A program made the translations under genes and the position numbers. This document shows positions 42,969 to 51,764 of a stretch of DNA of 64,000 nucleotides, piece by piece. Under the pieces are notes generated by a model, which did no database searches, was not told the DNA's origin, and was given only the letters and a program-made list of their open reading frames with translations. The stretch is from Eulemur rufifrons (Eukaryota; Chordata; Mammalia; Primates; Lemuridae), in the NCBI RefSeq assembly GCF_041146395.1, contig NC_091002.1, positions 7,992,501 through 8,056,500 of the forward strand. The letters run 5' to 3'. Each line of letters starts with the position of its first letter. Position 1 is the stretch's first letter.

Positions 42969-43326
42969 CTCTGAGCCTCACCTGTGCACAGTGAGCACCT
43001 CAGAGCCTCACCTGCATGCAGCAGGCACCTCAGAGCCTCACCTGTGCACAGTGAGCATCTCAGAGCCTCACCTGCATGCAGCAGTCACCTCAGAGCCTCA
43101 CCTGCATGCAGCAGGCACCTCAGAGCCTCACCTGCATGCAGCAGGCACCTCAGAGCCTCACCTGCATGCAGCAGGCACCTCAGAGCCCCCCACCTGTGCA
43201 CAGTGAGCACCTCAGAGCCTCACCTGCATGCAGCAGGCACCTCAGAGCCCCACCTGTGCACAGTGAGCACCTCAGAGCCTCGCCTGCATGAAGCAGGCAC
43301 CTCAGAGCCCCGCCTGTGCACCGTGA
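42969..43326 (+). repeat. Minisatellite, 30-bp unit, 12 copies, two variants
   Basis: Twelve tandem units, nearly all exactly 30 bp, begin CTCAGAGCC(T/C)(C)CACCT. Two forms alternate: type A with TGTGCACAGTGAGCAC and type B with TGCATGCAGCAGGCAC. The unit order is A B A B B B B A B A B A, so a 60-bp dimer is the older repeat and four B units expanded later. Unit 8 (43,179-43,210) is 32 bp. Because 30 is divisible by 3, plus frames translate as a repeated S-E-P-H-L-H-A-A-G-T decapeptide, which is an artefact. Each unit carries a small palindrome (TGCATGCA or TGTGCACA). Confidence 0.95.
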
Positions 43327-43430
43327 AGTGCCACTGTGGACTGAGCCTGGCTTTGGGCAAGATGGACTGGGGCCAAATCCTGCTCTGCCCTTTCCCAGCT
43401 CTGCCGAGACCAGTTTCTTGAATTCTGCCC
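43327..43430. other. Short unique spacer
   Basis: Nothing identifiable. Confidence 0.5.
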
Positions 43431-43540
43431 TTTCCTCTGGACTGGGAGCTCCCAGTGGGCAGGGATCAAGGCACTGCCACATTCACCCCCAGCTCCCTAG
43501 ACGTCCCCTGAATGAACAAATGAGTGAATGAATGAATGTG
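43431..43540 (+). repeat. L2 3'-end fragment (sense)
   Basis: GACTGGGAGCTCCCAGTGGG, CAGGGATCAAGGCACTG, CACCCCCAGCTCCCTAG and a terminal (GAAT)n-like tail (TGAATGAATGAATG) reproduce the LINE-2 3' end. Confidence 0.7.
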
Positions 43541-44539
43541 CTAGTAACACAGGCAGAGGAAGGCACCCCCAGTGCATGGCTAGCAGGAGCCAGCTGATAC
43601 GGGGACAGCACAGGGGACTACCCAGGGCCAGCCAGCACACCCTCTCTTGTCAAGTGACCCTCGTGTGATGTGCCTGCCCAGCCCTGGGGCCACAGAAGGA
43701 CAAGCCAGTCCCCCACATCACCAGGCCTGGCACCCAGGGGGGCTGTTTCCTGCCACTGCTGGGCTGCTTTTGTACACACACTGGCATCACCCTCCACCGC
43801 ACCACACCCTCTGCCCAACAACCTCTTTGGCAAACAGCTGGGGACACGTCTGGGGAGCAATAGCCAAGCAGACCTGCCCTCCCGGCTGTGGCCGCCCTGT
43901 GCAGCGAGAGCACCGTGGTGCAGTGCGTTGTGTCCGGGTGGGGCGGAGCACAGCAGCCTTCAGCCGCCGGCCGAGTCCGGGGTGCACCCTGTTGGAGGGT
44001 GGGTGTGGGCCAGACGGGCCGGATGGATTCCAGCCTGGTTATGCCACCTGGGCTGAGCCGCTTCCCCTCCCGCACTGGTGAGACAGAGATGACACTGCGG
44101 AAGTGGCCCTGGATGGAGTGAGACCCTGCGAATGAAGCCCCGATCTGGTGTCGGACACACGAACGGGCGTTTTGTGTTTCCCACGGGCAGATGGGCTCAG
44201 TCTGTTCCTTCTCTCACTCCCCAGCAGAACACGTGTGTCACATGTCACCGGGGAGGGCAGTGCTGACACCATCGTAGGCTCGTGCTGCAGGTGGGGGGGA
44301 TCATTTCATGTGGGACCCGGGCAGGGGTAGGACGACAGGAGGTGAGAAGGCAGAGCTCAACCTAGGGGATTTCTACGACAGGTTGGGTGGTCCGAGACTG
44401 TGTTCCCAGAGGGAGATCCCTCCCTTCACCGCTGTCCCACTGAGGCCTGGGCACCTGGGACTGCAGTGCCACCTTATTTGAAGCCTGCACGGTTTCGCAG
44501 GAAGTGCCGGTGGCTGACAGAGCCAGCATCCCCAGCCTC
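43541..44539. other. GC-rich unique sequence with MIR trace
   Basis: At about 44,025-44,100 TCCAGCCTGGTTATGCCACC and TGAGACAGAGATGACACTG look like a decayed sense MIR. The remaining DNA is GC-rich with no exon. Confidence 0.45.
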
Positions 44540-44640
44540 TTGGCCTTGGAATCCTTTTAAACGCCCCAGCTCGGGCGAATCGATCTCATTGCCTTGAGAG
44601 CGCATTATCTTCACGCGGCCTTGTGTTAATGTGCTCGGGC
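44540..44640. promoter_or_regulatory. Candidate regulatory element with ATCGAT core
   Basis: CTTTTAAACGCCCCAGCTCG, GGCGAATCGATCTCATTGCC (ATCGAT at 44,579-44,584), GAGCGCATTATCTTCACG and GTGTTAATGTGC. CpG dinucleotides persist in a mid-GC block that is not a repeat. The ATCGAT core is shared with the 30.6-kb element. Confidence 0.38.
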
Positions 44641-45149
44641 TCCTTCCCCTGGCCAGCTGCGCACCCCCGGTGCCCAGCGCCCCCTGCTCCAGCCCCCAGG
44701 GAGGGAGCACGTCTCTGAAGGGGGCCCCTCTCCAAAGTGCTCAGAGTGTTCAATTGCTCCCCGGTGACACTGGCTTTCCTGCTAAGTGTCACACGACCAA
44801 CCGCAGGGCCCAGGGCCCGTGCCAACAAGTTTGCCAAAATGCCCTCAGCTGCACTCGGGGCTCCAGGTTTCCATCAGAGGGGAATCTCAGTGTGGAGGGG
44901 CTGAGGGCCGGTGGGTTTGGTCTCACAAACCGTGGCCCTCTGTGAAATCCCCCCACCACACTCACCCATCGTAGGGTCAGACCCCGGAGGAGTGGCCTGG
45001 AACCCTCCTGCCTCAGCTCCTGCCACCACCTCCTGGTCCTCCGCGCCCGGCTGCTCTGGCCACACCCCACGCACCGCACACTCCCCACGTCCCCCCACCC
45101 GGGACTGGGCCTTTCCCCAGCACCGCCCGAAACGCGCTCCATGTTTCAC
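44641..45149. other. GC-rich unique sequence, no gene recognised
   Basis: A mid-GC patch at 44,740-44,860 (TGTTCAATTGCTCCCCGGTG, CAACAAGTTTGCCAAAATGC) may belong to the neighbouring regulatory blocks. No exon is visible. Confidence 0.45.
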
Positions 45150-45430
45150 ACCCTGAGTGAAATCAAGTTGGCCTGGGAGCCGGAAGGAAAAAAGGCATTG
45201 TGTTTTCTTGGTGTTATATAATTAGGGTGAGAAAGACAATTTTTCATACTAAATTTGTATACGGCTTCCAAGTAAATTTTCCTAAATTTTAATGAGAAAA
45301 TGGAGTTTGCAACATTTAACAAGAAACGTAAACATTTTTCTATTGTATTTCCTCCATAAGATGGCCCTGAGCAACTTTCCATGGAGACTTTAAAGTAATT
45401 TTATTTTCAAATTCTTAGGGGTCACCACAG
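45150..45430. promoter_or_regulatory. Candidate conserved non-coding element (AT-rich)
   Basis: A 270-bp AT-rich island. It includes GGTGTTATATAATTAGGGTG, GACAATTTTTCATACTAAAT, CCTAAATTTTAATGAG, TTGCAACATTTAACAAG and GGAGACTTTAAAGTAATTTT. TAATTA and TTTAAT homeodomain cores are abundant. No repeat family fits. The short minus frame across it is not convincing. Confidence 0.45.
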
Positions 45431-45499
45431 ATGGGAAGCGCCCTCACAGACGGGGTCAGGGTCGTGTAGCCAGGACGGTAGCCGCCAGGAGCCGCTGCA

Positions 45500-45630
45500 G
45501 TGGGTGCCTCTTACGGATGCTCTCACTTGCTGTGCTTTTATTTCATCGAAAACTGTGATCTTGGAATTTCTCGTGATCATGCAAATAGACTGTAGACACG
45601 ACCGAGTGTTCTCACAGCCCGTTTCAAAGG
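45500..45630. promoter_or_regulatory. Candidate element with POU octamer
   Basis: At 45,579-45,586 lies a perfect ATGCAAAT octamer, the POU-family site, beside GTGATC. Around it are GCTTTTATTTCATCGAAAAC and CTTGGAATTTCTC. Non-repeat, mid-GC. Confidence 0.38.
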
Positions 45631-45902
45631 AGGCCCTCACGCACAGGTACACAAGCGTGCCTGCCCCGGTGCTTGGGGCCCGGGGTGTGAAAGGTGCTGT
45701 TTGCTCCTATTGCTGGGGCCTCCCCCAGCCCTGACCCTGGGCCCCTCCAGTGGGGGTGGGGGGGTCCACGTTGCTGGAGTTGATGGTGGGAGGCTGAGCC
45801 CTCTGTGGGACTCTGGGCATGTGTCCCTGGGCACATACTGGTGTGGCCATTGTGGTCACCGTCCACTGGACCACAGAGCCTGACCCTCCCACTCAGGCAT
45901 CT
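45631..45902. other. GC-rich unique sequence
   Basis: No gene or repeat recognised. It leads to a short telomere-like repeat. Confidence 0.5.
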
Positions 45903-45921
45903 CCTAACCCTAACCCTAACC
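45903..45921 (-). repeat. Interstitial telomere-like (TTAGGG)3 motif
   Basis: CCTAACCCTAACCCTAACC holds three perfect copies of CCCTAA on the plus strand. Short interstitial telomeric repeats can arise by telomerase-type insertion at a repaired break, or by chance. No subtelomeric duplication is visible beside it. Confidence 0.75.
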
Positions 45922-47489
45922 TGGGAAGCCCCTGCCAAAGCTGCTGGGGGAGGGAGGCCCGGGCTGTCCCAGTCTATCCTCTGTACTGCTGGCCTGGGCG
46001 GCCACCCAGACCAAGGTTTCCCTGGAGGGTGCTGGGGAGGCCTCCAGTTCCCCTCTAAGCTGGGCTTGGTGCGGGGATCCCGGTCCCACCTGCCTGTCCG
46101 GGCATCTCTCCACACCTGGAGGGGCCCTTCCCTTTGCAGTTGTCACCTGCCAGGCTCACACGCAGAGTAAAACCTCTGGCCATTTCTCATTTTTACTTTC
46201 TCACCACTGCAGGTTGTGTCTTGGCAGGGCCCTGGCCCTGAGTTGCAGCGATGGTGAATTTGGACACCCCAACCCCGGCCGGCGCATGCTGGGCTCCTCC
46301 ATGCCGATCCCGGCCCAGTTCAGCGTGAGCTAGCATGGGGTCCACACTCCACACACTGGGAGAGATGGAGTGAGGCCGGAGGGAAGAGTGTGGTCCCAGG
46401 GTCTGTTTGAGGGTGTGGGGGTGCGCACAATTGCTGCCCGTACAGGGGAGTGTGTGGGCGGCCTGGCTCTCAGGGGTGGGCCGGAGGGGAGCAGGGGGAG
46501 AGGCCCCCTTGGCTGCACAGCCCTGATTGGCTCAAGCTGGAAGGGGGACAGGAGCTGTGGAGAGAGGCGGGAGGGAGAAGCCATCCGCAATCACCAGATG
46601 TGGCCCAGTTAATGGGGACAGGAAAGGGGACCACAGTGGGGCTCCAGGGAAGGTGGCAGCTGCATCTGGGGTCCGGGCCAGCTCTTGCCAAGAGCAGGGG
46701 TCAGTCTGTCCTCTCTGCACACCAGCACTGGCCTCTGGCTTGGCCCAGGCTGACCTGTGCACGGAAGCTTGCTGGGGCTCTGCCTGCCCCTGTCCTGGCC
46801 TGCTCAGGGAGGCAGTGTGGCTGGGGCCTGAGGGGGCTCTGAGTCTAGGCTGCTGCCAGGAGAGAGAGTCCCAGCTCAGGGGAGCAGTGGACAGCTTGGG
46901 GGACAGAGACAGCGGCAGGTATCTGGAGGTGGAGTCCTAGGCTGCTTGGGACAAAAGGGGCACACTTCTTGCTCACAGGGCAGGCGGGTGTGGAGGAGCA
47001 GGGCCTTGTCCATCCTGATGGTCTCTTGGACATTCTCTCTCCTATACATGTAAAATCCCACAGAAGCTCCTGACTGGCCCGGCCAGGTCATGTGTCCTCT
47101 GCCAGGGCCGCGGGCCGTGTGGTTGGCAGAACCCCCCAGAGAGGGAGGGGCAGATCCCACAGTCCAGCAGCCACGTTCCCCACGAGGAAGCGGAGGGCGG
47201 GGTCTGGCAGATGCCCCTGCAGTGGCCAGGCCAGCACAAGGGCTGCAGCTCCAGGGGCACCTGAGAGTGGGCTCTCCAAGGGGGTCAGACCCAGGTGGGC
47301 AGAGGGGGCAGAAGTGAGCCTGTGCCTGCCCTCTCAGTCTGCTCCCCCAAGGGCAGCTTCCAGCTCCAGACACCAATCCTAAGTCTCCGTGAGACGCCGT
47401 CTGTCCCGGACCCAGGCTGGGGAGGCAGCCCTCGTGAGCGAAAGAGCAGGAGACAGCACCCAGTCGTGCAATAGTGCTGAAAATTTCTG
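45922..47489. other. GC-rich unique sequence, no gene recognised
   Basis: About 1.6 kb. The 229-codon minus frame (47,565-46,876) is a chance fusion that begins inside L1 sequence. No repeat, promoter or exon supported. Confidence 0.5.
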
Positions 47490-48845
47490 AAGAATTTATT
47501 TTGAATTTGCATACAGCAAAACTAACATTTTTTGCATGCAGTTTTACGAGTTTTGACACATGCATAGAGTCACATCACCACCGCAGTCAAAACGCAGAAC
47601 TGCCCGTCCCCTCCCCTCCCGCCCCAGTTCCCTTTGTAGTTAAAGCGTCCCCTGACCCTTAGCCAGGGCATGCGGGTCTGTTTTCCATCATCATACTTGT
47701 GACTCCCCCAGAATTTCATGTAAGTGGAATTACACTGTGTGTAGTTTTGACCTGGCATCTTTCGCGGGCGTAGACCTTCTGACCGTCTTGGTGCGAATCG
47801 GTGCTTCATTTCTTTGTAGTGCTGAGTGGTTCACTGCAGGCGAGAGCCTGCCCTGCTAATCTTCTCGCCACTTGAGGGACATTTGGGTTGTTTCCAATTT
47901 TAAGTAACTGTGAATAAAGCTCCTATAAACATTTACATACAGGTTTTTTTTTTTTTTGTGGGAAAACAGGTTTCCGTTTCACTCGGGTGTCTAGGACTGT
48001 GGCTAGTGCCTCCTATGGCAAAGGTATGTTTAACCCTGTAAGAAACTGCCGGACCATTTCCACATTGGCTCATCAACAACATACGTTCTGAGAGGTCTGG
48101 GTGCTCTGCGGCATCTGGAACTGTCAGGTGCAATGTTTTGTTACGTTGTTAATTTAAACTATTCTACCCCGTGTGGAGTGGTAGCTCATTGTGGTTTTAC
48201 GGCACATTTTCCTAATGCACCATGTTGAGCATCTTTTCTGCGCTCATCTGCCATCCACACGGCTTCACTGGTCAGCATCTGTTCACACCTTGTGCCCGGT
48301 TTTTATTGGACTGATACATGCTTATTACTGGGTGTCCAGAGTTCTTTATATATTCTGACGCAAGTCCTCTATCAGATCTGCGATTTATAAACATTTTCTC
48401 CCAGTCCATAGTTTGTCTTTTCATTCTCTCAACAATGTCTTTTTGCAAAGAGAATTTTAAATAAAATTTATTATCATTTTTTTCTATCATGGATCATGCT
48501 TTAGTTGATGTATATGAGAATACTTAACCCAAGGTCTCAAATATTTCTTTCTAAGACTTTCACAGTTTCACAGTTTACATTTAGGTGCATAATCCATTTG
48601 AGTGAATTTTTACGTGACGTGAGGTGTGAGCGGAAGCTTGTGGTTTTACGTGTTCTCCAGTCATTCTGGCACCTGTGCTGAGAAGACAATCCTTTCTCAT
48701 CGAACCGCCTTTGCACCTGTGTCAGAAATCAGTTGGCCACATGTGTGTGCGGCTGTTTCTGGAGCTTCTGTTCTGGTCCACACCGGCTCTATTGCTGTAG
48801 CTTCGTTCTCAGTCTCTTCCCGCTCCGTCCAGTCCCCCTGACGTT
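47490..48845 (-). mobile_element. Old L1M 3' end and ORF2 tail (antisense)
   Basis: Read in reverse: 3' untranslated sequence (plus-strand GAGTTTTGACACATGCATAG, CACATCACCACCGCAGTC, CATTTGGGTTGTTTCCAATT, ATAAACATTTTCTCCCAGTC), then the ORF2 C-terminal region near 48,560-48,800. Heavily mutated and frameshifted, with unusually many CpG-like changes in the right part. It stops abruptly near 48,845, where unrelated LINE-like sequence begins. Confidence 0.8.
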
Positions 48846-49800
48846 AAAGTCCCGTAGAACCATGGCACAGTTATCTACTAAGAAGTTAACGCTGATACAG
48901 CTCTGTCGCTGAACTACAGATCTCATTCAGACTTCACCGGGGTTTCCACTAAAGTTCTTTTTTTCTTCCAGAATCGAATCCACGATTCCACGCGGAGCTC
49001 AGCTTTTGTGTCTCCTCAGTCTCTTCCAAGCTCTGACAGTTCCTCAATCTTTCCTTGCCCCTACTACCATCAGACCTGGAAGTTATTTTGTAGACTGCTC
49101 CTCCTCTCAGATTTGCTGGCGTTTCCTCGGGTCAGACTGAGGTCCCGAACTGCTGGGAGGATGCACAGAAGGGATGTGCCCGTCTCGGCGTGTCCTGTCG
49201 GGAACCCCCGCGTGTCTCACCACCGGGAGTACTGACCGTGGTCCCTCGGCTAACCTGGCGCTTGCCAGATTTCTCTTCTGTAAAGTTAGTTGTTTTTCCT
49301 TTGTAATTCCTAATATTTTGGAAGAGATACTCTGAAGCTATGCAAATACCCTGCTTCTCCTGAAACTTATGCCCACTAATTGTAGCATTCAACCATGGAT
49401 TTTGCCTGCGGCAATTGTGACTGACGTGTTCTCATGGCAATGGTCCATTTTTCTTATTCTTTCTATTTTTATTATTTGGAATTCTTCCGGATAGAAAGAG
49501 TTGTCAATTCTCCATCTATTACTTCATTTATTGACTTGTTTATTTAGTTAGTTGCTATTGATACCGGTACGGATTCAGGTTGTTAATTGTATTCTTTGGG
49601 TTCTAATACGATGCTATCTTTGTCCATTTTGTTTGTTGCTTAAATTGTTCCAGCTTTGGCCACGAGATGCCTTCAGAGAGCCCTGCGCCGCGTGGACGTG
49701 CACCCGTCTCTGTGCTCGAAGCAGCCCCCCGATTTCCACCAGCCGAGATGTTCTAGCGTCTCTGTCTTCCCTTACACTTTTCCACCTCTAATCCTCCTCC
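48846..49800 (-). repeat. LINE 3'-UTR-like sequence (antisense), family uncertain
   Basis: CAGATTTCTCTTCTGTAAAG, TTTTTCCTTTGTAATTCC, TGCAAATACCCTGCTTCTC, ACTTATGCCCACTAATTG, ATTCTTTGGGTTCTAATACG and CCAGCTTTGGCCACGAGATG follow the order of a widespread old L1-type 3' region. Subfamily cannot be set by eye. Confidence 0.6.
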
Positions 49801-49899
49801 GTGAATTGCTGGAGTAAATCTTGTTCTCTTTTAAAAAATTGGTTTGTTTTCTTAATTTTGACCTTGGAGAGCTTTTTTTAAAAAAAATCGCCATCAGCC
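49801..49899. other. Short AT-rich junction
   Basis: AT-rich sequence between the LINE-like stretch and the Tigger-like end. Nothing specific. Confidence 0.4.
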
Positions 49900-50200
49900 C
49901 CATTTTCTGCTGCTTCACTTTCTGTGGCCTCAGGGGCCCCCGTACGGCACAGTCAGCACATGCGCACGAGACAGACGACATTCACAGCTTTTACTCCAGT
50001 ATATTATAATTATTCTATTTTATTATGACATAACTTATTGTTGTTAATCTCTTACTGTATCTAATTTATAAATTAAATCTCATCATAGATGTGTCTGTAG
50101 AGGAAAAATCATAGTGCACTCGGGGTTCGGTACTGTCTGTGGTTTCAGGCAACCACTGGGGGTCCTGGACGGTATCCCCTTGGGTGGGGGGACCGCTGCA
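49900..50200 (+). mobile_element. Tigger-like (TcMar) DNA transposon terminal fragment
   Basis: TTGTTGTTAATCTCTTACTG, CTAATTTATAAATTAAATC, CGGGGTTCGGTACTGTCTG, TGGTTTCAGGCAACCACTGG and GGGTCCTGGACGGTATCCCC followed by a GACCGCTG end reproduce the terminal part of Tigger/pogo-group transposons in order. It ends next to TATATA, consistent with TA target preference. The other end and any transposase are missing. Confidence 0.7.
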
Positions 50201-50311
50201 TATATATTCTGGAAACAGTGCTTTCAAATGTGATTTGAAAATGTTTTCCCCCAGTCTGTGGCTTGTCTTTTCATTTCCTGAACAGGTTTTTGTTTGTTTG
50301 TTTGCAGAGTT

Positions 50312-50326
50312 GAAGTTCTAAATTTT
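50312..50326. repeat. Alu target-site duplication, left copy
   Basis: GAAGTTCTAAATTTT, identical to 50,635-50,649. Its T's run into the poly(T). Confidence 0.9.
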
Positions 50327-50634
50327 TTTTTTTTTTTTTTTTTTTTTTTGAGACAGAGTCTCCCTCTGTTGCCCAGGCTAGAGTGAGTGCCGTGGCGTCA
50401 GCTTAGCTCACAGCAACCCAGACTCCTCGGCTTAAGCGATCCTACTGCCTCAGCCTCCCGAGTAGCTCGGACTACAGGCATGCGCCACCATGCCCGGCTA
50501 ATTTTTTGTGTATATATTTTAGTTGTCCATATAATTTCTTTCTATTTTTAGTAGAGACGAGGTCTCACTCTTGCTCAGGCTGGTCTCGAACTCCTGACCT
50601 CGAGCGATCCACCCGCCTCGGCCTCCCAGAGTGC
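50327..50634 (-). mobile_element. Alu-family SINE, 5'-truncated (antisense), inside L1
   Basis: A long poly(T) (to 50,350) precedes GAGACAGAGTCTCCCTCTG, TGGCGTCAGCTTAGCTCAC, then the second arm ending GCCTCCCAGAGTGC. About 33 bases of the Alu 5' end are missing compared with the copy at 27,897-28,250. A 4-bp GAGT microduplication lies after GGCTAGAGT near 50,382. A perfect 15-bp target duplication GAAGTTCTAAATTTT flanks it (50,312-50,326 and 50,635-50,649). Confidence 0.93.
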
Positions 50635-50649
50635 GAAGTTCTAAATTTT
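50635..50649. repeat. Alu target-site duplication, right copy
   Basis: GAAGTTCTAAATTTT, identical to 50,312-50,326. Confidence 0.9.
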
Positions 50650-51692
50650 GAACTTCACAACTTTGTTCTTTTTAATCATCATGTGGTTGGTAGCCCATCT
50701 AGGACGTCTATCTAAGTCAAGGTCACACAGATTTTCCTCCAATGTTTTCTTCTAGAAGTTTTATAATTTTATACGTTTTACAAACGTTCCAAAGAGTTGA
50801 TTTTTTTATAAAGTGTGCAGTGTCAGTTAAGGGTTAATGAATGAATTCATTGCACACAAATGCCCGATTTTTCCAGCACCGGTGGTTGAAAAGGCTGCCG
50901 CTTTTCTATTCAATCGCTTTTGCCCCTTCGTCAAAAATCATTTGACAATGTTTCTATGGGTCTATTTTTGGGCTCTATTCTGTTCCAAGGACCCATTTGT
51001 CTGTCTTTCACTAATATCACACTGTTGCAATCATGTAGCACGGCTCTAAATCAGGTAATGTGAGTGTTACAACTTTGCTATTCTCTTTCAACTGGTAGTG
51101 GCTATATTAGTTAATTTGCTTTTCCATAGACATTTTGGGTTCAATGTGTATATATCTTCCTTTAAAAGGCATTCTGGGATTACATGACATCTATAGATGA
51201 ACTTGCATTGAAATGGCATCTTAACAGTTTTCAGTCCGCCCTGCCATCAGTCCCACCCATTACTTAGGTCTGATTTGACCCCTTCATTAGGGTTTTTACT
51301 TTATAGCACACAGACTTTGCATATTTTAAAACGTATACCTAAATATTTCACTTTTCAGTACTATTGTGTATTTTTTCATTTAAAATTCTAATTCTTCCTT
51401 GCCAGTGTATAGAAATGCAATTGATTTTTATATGTTGATTATATATCTCACAACCTTACTAAACTCATTTATTAGTTCTAGAGCTTTTTGTGAATTTGGG
51501 GAGATTTTCTACACACATAATCATGTCCTGTGTGAATGGAGTTGTATTTTTCCTTTTCTTATCTGCATGTTTTTAATTTCTTTTTCTTGCCTTATTGCAT
51601 TGGCTGGGACTGACAGTGCAGTACAGGAATGTTGACCAGGAGTGGTGAGAGAGGACATCCTTGCCTTGTTTCTGATATTGGGAGAAAATACT

Positions 51693-51764
51693 CACCTTTA
51701 GACTTGATATTAGCTGTCCGTGTTCTTTCACCTTTAAACTTGATATTAGCTGTCTGTGTTCTTT
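51693..51764 (-). repeat. 36-bp tandem duplication within L1 ORF2 remnant
   Basis: Two adjacent 36-bp copies start at 51,693 and 51,729 and each contain CTTGATATTAGCTGTC. They differ at only two or three positions. The period equals 12 codons. Confidence 0.88.

Noticed and set aside
42969..43326. CRISPR array
   Set aside because: Units are contiguous without unique spacers and the genome is mammalian; it is a minisatellite.
42844..43421. Plus frames with a repeated decapeptide
   Set aside because: The 30-bp minisatellite keeps a frame open automatically; no transcript evidence or conserved domain.
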